Of a stretch of 64,000 bases of DNA, positions 34,090 to 43,614 are shown piece after piece (position 1 is the stretch's first letter; every line of letters starts with the position of its first letter). The position numbers and the translations under genes were made by a program. The DNA comes from Massilia frigida (GTDB lineage Bacteria; Pseudomonadota; Gammaproteobacteria; Burkholderiales; Burkholderiaceae_D): the NCBI RefSeq assembly GCF_011682175.1, contig NZ_WHJG01000009.1:124001-188000 (forward strand), written 5' to 3'. The notes below the pieces were generated by a model, which made no database searches, was not told where the DNA came from, and saw only the letters and a list, made by a program, of their open reading frames with translations.

Positions 34090-35286
34090 ATGAGTTCAAT
34101 CACCGCATCCTTCCGGCACGCCAAGCCGCAGCAATTGGCCGAGGCGCTGCAAAGTGCGCGCCATTATACGCTCAGCCTGTTCGACTGCTTTGCCGGCATG
34201 GGCTTCGACAGCCTGTCGCGCGTGCCCCATATTGCCACGATCAACCCGCCGCTGTGGGAACTGGGGCATACGGCGTGGTTCGCCGAATGGTTCATCCTGC
34301 GCGAGGCGGCGTCCAGCCATCCGGCCGATGCCCAGCGCGGCTCGCTGCTCACGCGCGGCGACGACTGGTTCGATTCCAGCCTGGTGCCGCACCGCTCGCG
34401 CTGGACGCTCGACCTGCCCAGCCCCGGCGCGCTCAAGACCTACTGCCATGAAGTGCTGGACCGAACCCTCGACAAGCTGTCGCGCGAGGCGGGCACGGAC
34501 GAGGCCCTGTACCCGTACCGGCTGGCGCTGGCGCACGAGGACATGCACGGCGAAGCCTATCTGTATTCGATGCAGACCCTGGGCGTGGCGGCGCCCGCGC
34601 AGCTCACGCGCGACGCGGCGGTGCATTCGCAGGGAGCGCAGATCGCCTATCCCGGCGGGACCATCGTGCTGGGGGGAGGGCGGGAGGGTGGCTTCGTGTT
34701 CGACAACGAGAAAGCGGCGCACCCGGTCTACGTGGCGCCGTTTCGCATCGATGCGGGATTGGTGACGAATGCGCAGTTTGCCGACTTCGTGGCCGATGGC
34801 GGTTACCAGAACCGCCAGTACTGGAGCGCGGCCGGCAGCGCGTGGCTGATGCGCCAGGAGCGCTCGTCGCCGCGCTACTGGCAGCGCGACGCCGACCAGT
34901 GGCGCACGGTGCGCTTCGGGCGCCTGGCGACGCTGTCGCCGTCCGAGCCGGTGCGCCATGTGTGCCTGTTCGAGGCCCAGGCGTATTGCGCGTGGGCGCA
35001 GCGGCGCTTGCCCAGCGAAGCGGAATGGGAGTACGCGGCGCTGTCGGGGCAGGCGGGGTTCCGCTGGGGCCAGCTATGGGAGTGGACGGCCACGCCGTTC
35101 GAGCCGTATCCGGGGTTCGCGCCGGAGCGCTACCGCGAGTATTCGCAGCCGTGGTTCATGACCCATCAAGTGCTGCGCGGGGCCTCGTTCGCCACGCCGT
35201 CGCGCTTTGGCTCGGCGCGCTTCCGCAATTTCTTCATGCCCGAGCGGGATGATATTTTCTGCGGATTGCGTACCTGCGCCTATTGA
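34090..35286 (+). CDS. senA: Selenoneine synthase SenA (EgtB-like iron enzyme)
   Basis: 398 aa from ATG 34090. Same architecture as EgtB: DinB-like metal part with ELGHTAWFAEWFILRE and LAHEDMHGEAYLYS (H-x3-H-x-E), then an FGE-sulfatase domain (LVTNAQFADFVADGGY, RLPSEAEWEYAA, VLRGASFATPSRFGSARFRN). SenA couples hercynine to a selenosugar through a C-Se bond, leading to selenoneine. It differs from the EgtB at 18612 throughout, and its neighbours are senB and selD, which decides the call. Hercynine would come from the EgtD at 17650. Its 3' end overlaps the convergent DUF2867 gene by 7 bp. A longer frame upstream is antisense to senB. Confidence 0.92.
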   Translation: MSSITASFRHAKPQQLAEALQSARHYTLSLFDCFAGMGFDSLSRVPHIATINPPLWELGHTAWFAEWFILREAASSHPADAQRGSLLTRGDDWFDSSLVPHRSRWTLDLPSPGALKTYCHEVLDRTLDKLSREAGTDEALYPYRLALAHEDMHGEAYLYSMQTLGVAAPAQLTRDAAVHSQGAQIAYPGGTIVLGGGREGGFVFDNEKAAHPVYVAPFRIDAGLVTNAQFADFVADGGYQNRQYWSAAGSAWLMRQERSSPRYWQRDADQWRTVRFGRLATLSPSEPVRHVCLFEAQAYCAWAQRRLPSEAEWEYAALSGQAGFRWGQLWEWTATPFEPYPGFAPERYREYSQPWFMTHQVLRGASFATPSRFGSARFRNFFMPERDDIFCGLRTCAY

Positions 35287-35828
35287 TGCGCGCCAGCCTC
35301 GGGCCATCCGGCGCGCGCCGCGCTGCGCAAACTGGCTTTGACGACGGCGCGGTGAAAGGGCGCAATGACGCGCAGGTAGGTTCGTCCCAGCAGGTTGTGG
35401 CAGTGAACCACCGTTGTCATGGTCAGCTCGCGCCTGTTGTCCGGCGCTGGTCCGCCCGCGCACAGGATCGAGATCCGGAAATCGAGGTGCTTGTCGTCTT
35501 CCCCGACCACGATCTCGCTCTCGTTCGTGCTGTAGACTTTGAAGATGCCAACCCGGGAAGGCTCCGTTTCACTGGCGATTTTCGCCAGTTGCGTGGCCGT
35601 TTTCAGGCCCAGGCCGACGACGATCATGTCGCGCACACGCAGGAGGTGTCCGATCCACGCAGGCTGGTGCGCAAAGATGAAACGGGCCAGCACATCCGGG
35701 TCGGCCGATGCGCCCGGCGGCAGCCGGATCGCAAATGCATCCGCCAGGTTCACCGATGCAAAGACGTTGTTGACGCCGCAGTGCGCGGGGAGCGCAACGG
35801 CAGTTGCGAGCGTGAATTCATTCGGCAT
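35280..35828 (-). CDS. DUF2867 domain protein
   Basis: 182 aa from ATG 35828 with GGGAG eight nt upstream; the longer frame to 36071 has no ribosome site. FIFAHQPAWIGHLLRVRDMI, GIFKVYSTNESEIVVGEDDK and RTYLRVIAPFHRAVVKASL match DUF2867, a START-like family of unknown role. Cytosolic. Convergent with senA with a 7-bp overlap. No obvious link to selenium. Confidence 0.85.
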   Translation of the reverse strand: MPNEFTLATAVALPAHCGVNNVFASVNLADAFAIRLPPGASADPDVLARFIFAHQPAWIGHLLRVRDMIVVGLGLKTATQLAKIASETEPSRVGIFKVYSTNESEIVVGEDDKHLDFRISILCAGGPAPDNRRELTMTTVVHCHNLLGRTYLRVIAPFHRAVVKASLRSAARAGWPEAGAHQ

Positions 35829-36030
35829 TCGGATACTCCCGTGGTTGAACGCGTTAACTAAACATCCAGGTTGACGTTTTGTCCAGGCAAGTGTACCGCG
35901 TTTACGTGATTCGGGTGCTATGCCGCGCCGCGCTCCCTGCACGCCGCGTCTCGTTCGTCCTCGCTGCTGCGAGGTCCGCAACATCGATACCACGGCCACC
36001 AACGGCGTGCGTCGACTGGGCTGTGCGCTG

Positions 36031-38541
36031 TCATTCGATCGCCATGAACTGGCGGAAGGCATCGCGCACATTATCGCGCAGCAGGTTGTTGTCCCACGGC
36101 TTGGTATAAAAACGAAAAATCGCGCCGCAGTTGACTGCCTTCATGATCGATTCCAGATCGGTTTGTCCGGACAGGACGATGCGAAACGTCTTCGGATAGA
36201 GTTCCTTGACCTTGTCCAGGAACTCCGTTCCACTCATGGCCGGCATGCACTGGTCGCACAAGATCACCTGCACCTCGTTCAAGGCCAGGACGTCGAAGCC
36301 TTCGGCCGCCGAGCGCGCGGACAGGATGTGGTAGCCGTCGCGGCCGAACAGATTGACCAGTACGTCGAGCATGAATGGGTCGTCGTCAATGATCAGCAAG
36401 CTCTTTTGGGCTTGCTCGCTGCCCTCCGGCGGCGGCAGGCCTTGGTCTTGCAGCAGCATCTCGGCGACCTGATCGGCGGGCAGGGGACGGCTGAAGTAAA
36501 AGCCCTGGATCTGGTCGCAATGGTGGCGCCGCAGATAATTGAGCTGGGCGGCAGTCTCGACGCCTTCGGCAATCACGTCGAGCTTGAGACTGTGGGCCAT
36601 GCTGATGATGGCCAGCACGATGGCGGCGTCATCGGGATTGGTGGTGACGTCGCGGATGAAGGCGATGTCGATCTTCAGTTTATCGATCGGAAAGCGGCGC
36701 AGGTAAGCCAGGCTCGAATAGCCGGTGCCGAAATCGTCGATGGAAATCTGCACCCCGTGCTGTTTGAGCCTGTGCAAGATATCGGTGGTGCGCTCGGTAT
36801 TGGCCATCAGCGAGGTTTCGGTCAGCTCCAGGTCGAGCAGGTCGGCCGGGATGCCGTGCCGGGCCAGCCCCTTGATGATATCTCCGTCCAGGTCGCCTTC
36901 CGCAAATTGCCTCCCCGAGACGTTGACCGACACCTGGATCGGGCCCACCGGCGAGCGCAGCCACAAGCCGATCTGCCGGCACGCCTCTGCCACCACCCAA
37001 CTGCCCACTTGCACGATCATCCCCGTCTCTTCCAGCACTGAAATGAATTCATTCGGCGCGACCATGCCATGGCCGGGGCGGTGCCAGCGCAGCAGCGCTT
37101 CCAGACCCGCGATGCGCCCGCTGTTGAGATGCGCCTTGGGCTGGTAATCCAGCACGAATTCTTCGTTTTCAATCGCCTTGCGCAATGCCGTCTCGAGGGC
37201 CAGGCGGGCCAGCACGTTGGCGTTCATCTGGGCGGTGAAGAAGCGGTAAGTGTCGCGCCCGGCGTGCTTGGCCTGGTACATCGCCGTATCGGCGTACTTG
37301 ATCAAGGTGTCCGGATCGGAGGCGTCGTCCGGATGGACCGTGATGCCGATGCTGGCGGTGATAGTGACTTCGTGCCCGCGCAGGATAAACGGTGCGCGCA
37401 AGACGGCGCGGATCTTTTCGGCGATCAGTACCGCGCCCTGCTGGCCATCCTGCATGATCAGGATCAGGGCGAATTCGTCGCCGCCCAGGCGGCCGACCGT
37501 GTCGCGCATGCGCACGCATTGCACCAGGCGGTTGCTGAACTGCAGCAGCAGCTCGTCGCCGATCGCGTGCCCCAGGGTGTCGTTGATACTCTTGAAATTG
37601 TCGAGGTCGAGGAACATGACCGCGACCAGCGCGCCGTTCCCGCGCGCCAGCGCCAGGGTGCGCTGCAAGGTATCATAAAACAGTGTCCGGTTGGGCAGGC
37701 CCGTCAGGGGATCGTGATGGGCCAGGTGGGTCAGGCGCGTTTCCGCTTGCTTGCGCTCGGTAATGTCGCGCACCACCACCACAATGGTCCAGTCGGTACC
37801 GGAGCGCATCGCCTGGCTGTGCATTTCCACCTGCACGGTCGCGCCATCCTTGCACGTCATCTTTGTTTCCCGCTGGTCGCGGCTGGCGCCGTCGACGATG
37901 AGCGCGTCATACAGGTATTCCAGCGTGGCGCGGCTCGCCTGGACCAGCTCGGTAGGGCCCATGCCCAGCATGTCCGCGCGCGTGTAGCCGAGCAAAGTGC
38001 AAGCGGTCTCATTGACCTCGGTAAACCGCATGCTGTTGCGGCTGATCAGCATGATGGCATCGGCGGTGGCATCCATCGCCGTGCGAAAGCGCTGCAGGTC
38101 GACCGTGCGCGCCAGTACCTGGCGTTCCAGCTTGGCACTGTGGTCCTGCAGGTCGCCGTACGCTTTCAGGCGCAGCAGGTTGCGCACCCTTAACCATAGT
38201 TCGGCGCGGTCGACCGGTTTGGTCAGGAAGTCTTCGGCCCCGGCATCGAGGCCGGCCAGGCGCGCGGTGCGCTCCATGTGCGCGGTGACCATGATGATGG
38301 GAATGTTGGCGGTGGCCGGATCGGCCTTGAGGATGCTGGCGACCCGATAGCCATCCATGCCCGGCATGGTAATGTCGAGCAGGATCAGGTCCGGTGCCGA
38401 CGCGCCGATGGCGGCCAGCGCTTCCTCGCCGCTGGCCGCAGCGCGGGTGCTGTAGCCCTCGGGCTGCAACAGGACCGCCAGCAGGCGCCGGTTCTGTGCT
38501 TCGTCGTCGACGATCAGGATGGTGGGTGCGCGCAGCGTCAT
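36031..38541 (-). CDS. REC-PAS-GGDEF-EAL-REC c-di-GMP signalling protein
   Basis: 836 aa from ATG 38541, overlapping the stop of the upstream response regulator by 4 bp. Order: REC (ILIVDDEAQNRRLL, LILLDITMPGMDG), linker, PAS, GGDEF (LGGDEFALIL, intact), EAL (LEALLRWHRP, ELTETSLM, DDFGTGYSSLAYL, intact), and a second REC (LLIIDDDPFMLDVL, VILCDQCMPAMSG) of the type seen in RpfG-like proteins. Soluble. Having REC domains at both ends is unusual and suggests two phospho-inputs, probably from the hybrid kinase at 38928. Net cyclase or phosphodiesterase output cannot be judged. Confidence 0.93.
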   Translation of the reverse strand: MTLRAPTILIVDDEAQNRRLLAVLLQPEGYSTRAAASGEEALAAIGASAPDLILLDITMPGMDGYRVASILKADPATANIPIIMVTAHMERTARLAGLDAGAEDFLTKPVDRAELWLRVRNLLRLKAYGDLQDHSAKLERQVLARTVDLQRFRTAMDATADAIMLISRNSMRFTEVNETACTLLGYTRADMLGMGPTELVQASRATLEYLYDALIVDGASRDQRETKMTCKDGATVQVEMHSQAMRSGTDWTIVVVVRDITERKQAETRLTHLAHHDPLTGLPNRTLFYDTLQRTLALARGNGALVAVMFLDLDNFKSINDTLGHAIGDELLLQFSNRLVQCVRMRDTVGRLGGDEFALILIMQDGQQGAVLIAEKIRAVLRAPFILRGHEVTITASIGITVHPDDASDPDTLIKYADTAMYQAKHAGRDTYRFFTAQMNANVLARLALETALRKAIENEEFVLDYQPKAHLNSGRIAGLEALLRWHRPGHGMVAPNEFISVLEETGMIVQVGSWVVAEACRQIGLWLRSPVGPIQVSVNVSGRQFAEGDLDGDIIKGLARHGIPADLLDLELTETSLMANTERTTDILHRLKQHGVQISIDDFGTGYSSLAYLRRFPIDKLKIDIAFIRDVTTNPDDAAIVLAIISMAHSLKLDVIAEGVETAAQLNYLRRHHCDQIQGFYFSRPLPADQVAEMLLQDQGLPPPEGSEQAQKSLLIIDDDPFMLDVLVNLFGRDGYHILSARSAAEGFDVLALNEVQVILCDQCMPAMSGTEFLDKVKELYPKTFRIVLSGQTDLESIMKAVNCGAIFRFYTKPWDNNLLRDNVRDAFRQFMAIE

Positions 38542-38915
38542 GTGACTTCTCCGGGGGGCAGCAAGGCGTTGATCGCCGCATACAATTCCTGATGGCGCAG
38601 CGGCTTGGCGATATACGCATCGCAGCCGGCGCTTTCGCTTTTTGCCCGGTCTTCCTTCATCGCCATCGCGGTCAGGGCGATCACGGGAATGGCGCCGGTG
38701 CCGGCATCCTGTTTCAGCAGGGCGGTCGCCGCCAGTCCATCCATGCCGGGCAATTGCACGTCCATCAGGATCAGGTCGGGTCTTTCGGTACGCGCCATCG
38801 TCAAGCCGCTTTCGGCGTCGGGGGCGCACAACACCGCATGCCCGGCATGGCCCAGCAGCAGCGATGCCAGCTTCATGTTGGCCGCGTTGTCTTCAATGAT
38901 GAGGATCCTTGCCAT
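38538..38915 (-). CDS. Single-domain response regulator
   Basis: 125 aa, REC only. Acidic pocket in ILIIEDNAANMKL, phospho-Asp in LILMDVQLPGMDG, Thr/Ala in VIALTAMAM, Lys in AYIAKPLRH. DivK-like, with no output domain. It begins 12 bp after the hybrid kinase gene and overlaps the REC-PAS-GGDEF-EAL-REC gene (ATGA), so the three form one phosphorelay operon: kinase, free receiver, c-di-GMP enzyme. Confidence 0.93.
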   Translation of the reverse strand: MARILIIEDNAANMKLASLLLGHAGHAVLCAPDAESGLTMARTERPDLILMDVQLPGMDGLAATALLKQDAGTGAIPVIALTAMAMKEDRAKSESAGCDAYIAKPLRHQELYAAINALLPPGEVT

Positions 38916-38927
38916 GACCGGTCCTCT

Positions 38928-41840
38928 TTACTGCGAAAGCAGCGCGCGCCGCACTTCGACGACGAAGCGGGCCTGGTCGAGGCCGCGCTTTTCGGCGCGC
39001 GGCGGCTCGCCTGCCTGCGCCGCCGCGCCGACCAGGATCGGAATGCGCGCCGTGGCCGGATCGCGCTGCAGCGCCTCGGCCACATCGACCCCGCTCATAT
39101 CCGGCAGCATCAGGTCAAGCAGGATCAGGTCCGGACGCATATGCCGGGCCAGGAAAATGGCCTCGCTCCCGGTGTAAGCGCGCACGATCGCATACGCGGG
39201 ACTGGGCAGCAAGCCGGCGATGGCTTCGACCGCCCTGGGGTCGTGCTCGGCCACCAGCACGGTGTGGGTCCGTTCCAGCGATGGCTGCAAGCCCAGGCCG
39301 CTCAGCGAGGCTTGCAACTGGGCACGGTTGACCGGCTTTTGCAACATGGCGGCGGCGCCCCCGGACAGGGCCAGGCTGGTATCGGCGATACCGGAAATGA
39401 CCACCACCGGCACCCGCGCCAGCGCCGGGTTCTCGCGCAGGCGCTGGAGCAACTGCCAGCCATCCATGCCCGGCAAGCCGATGTCGAGCGTGATCAGGCT
39501 CAGCACCTGGCGTGGCGCCAGCTCCAGCGCTTGCTCGGCGCTCGCCGCGCACAGCACGGTAAAGCCTTCCGCTTCGAGCAGCAGGCGCGCCAGCGCCGCG
39601 GCCTGGTCGTTGTCTTCGACCACCAGGGCGACCCGTTCTGCCTGGAGCGGCGGCGCGGCCGGGATGCTCGCTGGCGGGGCGGCGCCGCCGTGCAGCGCAG
39701 GGCGCGCTCCCGGCACCAGCGCGCGCAGCGGCAACCAGACGGCGAAGCGCGATCCTTCTCCCGCGCAGCTGGCGACCGCTACCGTGCCGCCCTGCAGCTC
39801 GGCCAGCTGCCTGACCATCGCCAGGCCGAGGCCGGTACCTTCGAATTTGCGCGCCAGGCTGCTGTCGATCTGGCTGAAGGCCTGGAACAGGGTCGCCATG
39901 TCCGGCTCCGAGATGCCGATGCCGCTGTCGCTGACGCACAGTTCCAGAAAGTCCTTGTACTCGTTGTCGGCAAGGGGGAAGCTGTGCACCGGCCAGCGCC
40001 CGGCAAGCTGGCCGACCGCACGGCGCGGCACGCGGCGCGCGTGCAAGGTGACGGCGCCGCCATGGGCGCTGAATTTGACGGCATTCGAGAGCAGGTTGTA
40101 GACAATCTGCTTGGTCTTGCGGATGTCCAGTTGCGGCATGCCCAGGTCGGCGCCGACCTCCAGGCTCAGCGCGATGTTCTGGGCCGCCGCTTTTTCGCGT
40201 ACGATGGTCAGGCTGTCCGGCAGGAGGGCGTGCAGGTCGACGGCATCGAGTTCGAGCGCCATCATGCCGGCTTCGACTTTCGACAAGTCCAGGATGTCGT
40301 TGATCAGCGAAAGCAAGTGCAGGCCGCTGCTGAAAATATCGCCGGCGCATTCGTGTTGCAGTGCGCTGGTCTGGCCCAGGAACCCGTCCTTGAGTGCTTC
40401 GGAAAAGCCGATGATGGCGTTGAGCGGCGTACGCAACTCGTGCGACATGGTGGCCAGGAATTCGGACTTCATGCGGCTGGCCCGTTCCAGCTGAATATTT
40501 TTCACTTCCAGCGTGTGCTCGAAGCGCTTGCGCTCGGTGACGTCGCGCGCGGCGGCGAACACGCCTTGCAGCTTGCGGTCGCGGTCGTGGAAGGTGGCGG
40601 CGTTGTACGACACCACGGTTTCGACCCCGTTGAGGGCGCGCACGGTGAGCTCGTAATCGGTCACCTTGTTTTCCTGGAGTACGCGCTTGATGGCCGCGTC
40701 GGCCTGGGTCTGGTCGGTAAAGAACTTCTTGCTGGGAGCGCCGATCAGCTCGTCGCGGGTGCGCCCGGTGAGGGCGACCATCTGCTGGTTCACGTCCGAA
40801 ATGATGCCTTGCGGGTCGGTCATCATCAGGGCGTCGAGATTGGACTCGATCAGTGAGCGGGTGTAGAACTGCTGGTCGCGCAGGCGCTGGTCGAGCAGCG
40901 CCTGCGCAGCTTCGACTTGCTTGCGGGCAGTATTGTCGGTACCGATCAGCAGGTAGCCGATGATATCGTCGTGCGCATCGCGCAGGGCGGTGACCGAGAC
41001 GATGGCCGGAAAGCGGCTGCCATCCTTGCGCACATAGGTGAGCTCGTAAATATCTTCAATGCCGCGCGAGGCCTTGAACACCAGCGCTTCAAAGCCCGGC
41101 GTGATCGGCGTCTCCAGTTCCAGGCTGAGCGCCTTGGCGCGCGCGATCACTTCCTGGGGATCGGAAATATCGGCCGGCGTGATGGTGTTCATCACTTCCA
41201 GCGCCGTGTAGCCCAGCATGCGCTGGGCGCCGACATTGAAGATCTGGATCACTCCCTTGGCATCGGTGGCGATGCTCGAAAAATTGGCGCTGTTGAAAAT
41301 CGCGCTTTGCAGCGCGCCGGCCTTGAGCAGCGCTTCTTCGGCCCGCTTGCGCGCGGTATTGTCGGTGCCGATGAGCAGATAACCGATGATGGCGTTGTGA
41401 TCGTCGCGTAGCGCCGTCACCGAGACCACCGCCGGAAAACGGCTGCCATCCTTGCGGAAGTAGGTCAGTTCATAGATATCTTCGATGCCGCGCGAAGCCT
41501 TGAAGACCAGCGCCTCGAAGCCCGGCGTGATGGGCGTGTCCAGTTCCTCGCTGAGGGCCTTGGCGCGCGCGATCACTTCCAGCGGATCGGAAATGTCGGC
41601 CGGGGTGATCCGGTTGACGACGTCCAGCGCCGCATAGCCCAGCATGCGCTCGGCGCCCACGTTGAAAATCTGGATCACCCCCTTTTCATCGGTGGCAATA
41701 CTGGAGAAATAGGCGCTGTTGAAAATGGCATTCTGTAAAGCGCCCGTCTTGAGCAAGCTTTCCTGGCGCCGGAATTCAATATTGCCTTCTGTGATTAATT
41801 TGTGCTCGATCGTGCCAATCTCAAACCCTGGCGTATGCAT
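38928..41840 (-). CDS. Soluble multi-PAS hybrid histidine kinase
   Basis: 970 aa. Three PAS domains; the first two (residues about 29-168 and 169-304) are nearly identical. Then HisKA with phospho-His in FLATMSHELRTPLNAIIGF, HATPase (IVYNLLSNAVKFS, DSGIGIS, GTGLGLAMVRQL) and two receiver domains (LITLDIGLPGMDG and LILLDLMLPDMSG). No membrane segments, so it senses an internal cue, possibly redox or a ligand bound by PAS. It is first in the operon with the receiver at 38538 and the c-di-GMP enzyme at 36031. The upstream 41841-42090 holds a -10-like TATACT (minus, about 41967) and nothing else obvious. Confidence 0.94.
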   Translation of the reverse strand: MHTPGFEIGTIEHKLITEGNIEFRRQESLLKTGALQNAIFNSAYFSSIATDEKGVIQIFNVGAERMLGYAALDVVNRITPADISDPLEVIARAKALSEELDTPITPGFEALVFKASRGIEDIYELTYFRKDGSRFPAVVSVTALRDDHNAIIGYLLIGTDNTARKRAEEALLKAGALQSAIFNSANFSSIATDAKGVIQIFNVGAQRMLGYTALEVMNTITPADISDPQEVIARAKALSLELETPITPGFEALVFKASRGIEDIYELTYVRKDGSRFPAIVSVTALRDAHDDIIGYLLIGTDNTARKQVEAAQALLDQRLRDQQFYTRSLIESNLDALMMTDPQGIISDVNQQMVALTGRTRDELIGAPSKKFFTDQTQADAAIKRVLQENKVTDYELTVRALNGVETVVSYNAATFHDRDRKLQGVFAAARDVTERKRFEHTLEVKNIQLERASRMKSEFLATMSHELRTPLNAIIGFSEALKDGFLGQTSALQHECAGDIFSSGLHLLSLINDILDLSKVEAGMMALELDAVDLHALLPDSLTIVREKAAAQNIALSLEVGADLGMPQLDIRKTKQIVYNLLSNAVKFSAHGGAVTLHARRVPRRAVGQLAGRWPVHSFPLADNEYKDFLELCVSDSGIGISEPDMATLFQAFSQIDSSLARKFEGTGLGLAMVRQLAELQGGTVAVASCAGEGSRFAVWLPLRALVPGARPALHGGAAPPASIPAAPPLQAERVALVVEDNDQAAALARLLLEAEGFTVLCAASAEQALELAPRQVLSLITLDIGLPGMDGWQLLQRLRENPALARVPVVVISGIADTSLALSGGAAAMLQKPVNRAQLQASLSGLGLQPSLERTHTVLVAEHDPRAVEAIAGLLPSPAYAIVRAYTGSEAIFLARHMRPDLILLDLMLPDMSGVDVAEALQRDPATARIPILVGAAAQAGEPPRAEKRGLDQARFVVEVRRALLSQ

Positions 41841-42090
41841 ATGCGCTTTCGCGTGAACGACTTTTGCTCAGTCTGTGGCACGAAATGGCGCACTCGCAAC
41901 TGCGAAACAGGCTTGCCGAAGGGCTGAGGAAGGAGCTTGCCAGCACGGCGAGAAATGTACGTACAGTAAAAGTATAGCAGTAACCTATCGTCACACTCAT
42001 CAAAGTTCTAGCTGAGTAGCAATATAGAAAAAGTTTCGTTGCGTCGCCAGCTATCAGGTCCGGATGCCGGAGAGGGGCGTTTTGACGCCG

Positions 42091-42128
42091 CTGAAAAAAC
42101 AACAGCCTCCGCGAGCGGAGGCTGTTGT
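42091..42128 (-). terminator. Intrinsic terminator of the DEAD-box helicase gene
   Basis: Perfect 14-bp stem ACAACAGCCTCCGC/GCGGAGGCTGTTGT with a two-base loop (42099-42128). On the minus strand it is followed by a T-run. It lies 80 nt past the stop at 42208. Confidence 0.9.
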
Positions 42129-42207
42129 GTGCGACTGTCCGGCCTGGCCGGCATCGACAAGGGCGGACGCTGCTTACCCGGGGGCTACACGCCGCCCGGG
42201 CCGGCCA

Positions 42208-43614
42208 TTAACGGTCGCCATACGAGCTGCGGGTGCGCTCGGAAGCGGGACGCGGGTTGGAACCCTTGTAGCCGCCGCCGGTGGCGCCTTCCTTGCGGGG
42301 TGCTGCGCCCGGCTTGCTGAAGGTGCGCTGGCCTGGCTTGGCGCCGCCGCGGTTGTCGCCTGGTTTCCAGCTGCCTGGACGGGCTGCCGAACGTGGCGCC
42401 GACGCGGTTTTCTTCGGCTCGAAGCCTTCGATCACGTTGACCGGAATGAGCTGCTTGGTGAAGCGCTCGATGCGCTTGACGTTCATGCCTTCGGCATGGT
42501 TCACCAGCGAGATCGCCAGGCCATTGCGGCCGGCACGGCCGGTACGGCCGATACGGTGCACATAGTCTTCAGGGAACTTCGGCAAGTCGTAGTTGAACAC
42601 GTGGGTGATGTTCGGGACATCGATACCACGGGCGGCAACGTCGGTCGCGACCAGCACGCGGACCTGGCCGCGGCGCAGGCCGTCCAGGGTGCGGTTACGC
42701 GCGCCCTGGTGCATGTCGCCATGCAGTGCGGCTGCCGAGAAACCGGCGATGTTGAGGCGGTCGGCGATGGTGTCGGCGTCACGCTTGGTGGCGGTAAACA
42801 CAACGGCCTGGTCCAGCGTTTCGTCGCGCAGCAGATGGTCGAGCAGGCGGTTCTTGTGCGACAGGTCATCCACGAAGTGCACGCGCTGCACGATGTTTTC
42901 GTGCTTCGATGCCGAACCGGCGATCTGGATGATCATCGGGTCGGTCGTGATGCGGCGCGCCATGTTGCCGACCATGCCATCGAGCGTGGCCGAGAACAGC
43001 ATCGTCTGTCGGTTGGCCGGGGTGGCGGCAATGATTTTTTCGATGTCGTCGATGAAACCCATGTCCAGCATGCGGTCGGCTTCGTCCAGCACCAGGATTT
43101 CGAGTTCCGAGAAATCGATCTTGCCCGATTCCATATGGTCGATCAGACGGCCGGGGGTGGCGACCAGGATTTCCGGGTTGCGGGCCAGCAATTGCATCTG
43201 TTTAGGATAAGGCATGCCGCCCAGGATCGAGACGGCCTTGATACGGCGGATCTGGGTGCCGTATTTTTCGGTCGCGCTGGTCACTTGCAGTGCCAGTTCG
43301 CGGGTCGGGGTCAGCACCAGCATTTTAGGCTGTGCAGCTTTGAAACGTGGACGCTCGCCGCGGGCACGCGCATTTTGCGCTTCCTGGGCTGCGTTCTTGG
43401 ACGCCTGCGATTGCTCGGCAACGGCGAATTTGTGGAGTGCTGGCAGCATGAATGCTGCGGTCTTGCCGGAACCGGTCTGCGACGATACCAGCAGGTCGCG
43501 GCCGCTGATGGCGGCAGGAACAGCCTGCTCTTGAACTGGGGTCGGAACGGTGTAACCGGCATCGGTTACTGCTTTTACGATAGACGCGTGGAGGCCTAAT
43601 GCTTCAAAACTCAT
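42208..43614 (-). CDS. rhlE: DEAD-box RNA helicase, RhlE type
   Basis: 468 aa. Q-motif and motif I are in YTVPTPVQEQAVPAA and SSQTGSGKTAAF, motif Ia is PTRELALQV, motif II is VLDEADRMLDMGF, motif III is LFSATL, and motifs V/VI are DVAARGIDVPN and HRIGRTGRAGR. A Gln/Ala/Arg-rich insert lies between motifs I and Ia, and the C-terminus is a basic Gly/Arg/Pro-rich tail for RNA binding. It unwinds RNA in ribosome assembly and decay, often cold-induced. The long upstream region (43615-43900) with a dyad fits post-transcriptional or repressor control. Confidence 0.95.
   Translation of the reverse strand: MSFEALGLHASIVKAVTDAGYTVPTPVQEQAVPAAISGRDLLVSSQTGSGKTAAFMLPALHKFAVAEQSQASKNAAQEAQNARARGERPRFKAAQPKMLVLTPTRELALQVTSATEKYGTQIRRIKAVSILGGMPYPKQMQLLARNPEILVATPGRLIDHMESGKIDFSELEILVLDEADRMLDMGFIDDIEKIIAATPANRQTMLFSATLDGMVGNMARRITTDPMIIQIAGSASKHENIVQRVHFVDDLSHKNRLLDHLLRDETLDQAVVFTATKRDADTIADRLNIAGFSAAALHGDMHQGARNRTLDGLRRGQVRVLVATDVAARGIDVPNITHVFNYDLPKFPEDYVHRIGRTGRAGRNGLAISLVNHAEGMNVKRIERFTKQLIPVNVIEGFEPKKTASAPRSAARPGSWKPGDNRGGAKPGQRTFSKPGAAPRKEGATGGGYKGSNPRPASERTRSSYGDR

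Noticed and set aside
34090-35286. Second egtB
   Set aside because: It has the EgtB architecture, but direct linkage to senB and selD, and its difference from the egtD-linked EgtB, fit SenA better.
38394-40856. 820-aa plus-strand frame
   Set aside because: Antisense to the hybrid kinase and c-di-GMP enzyme genes, with no domain of its own.
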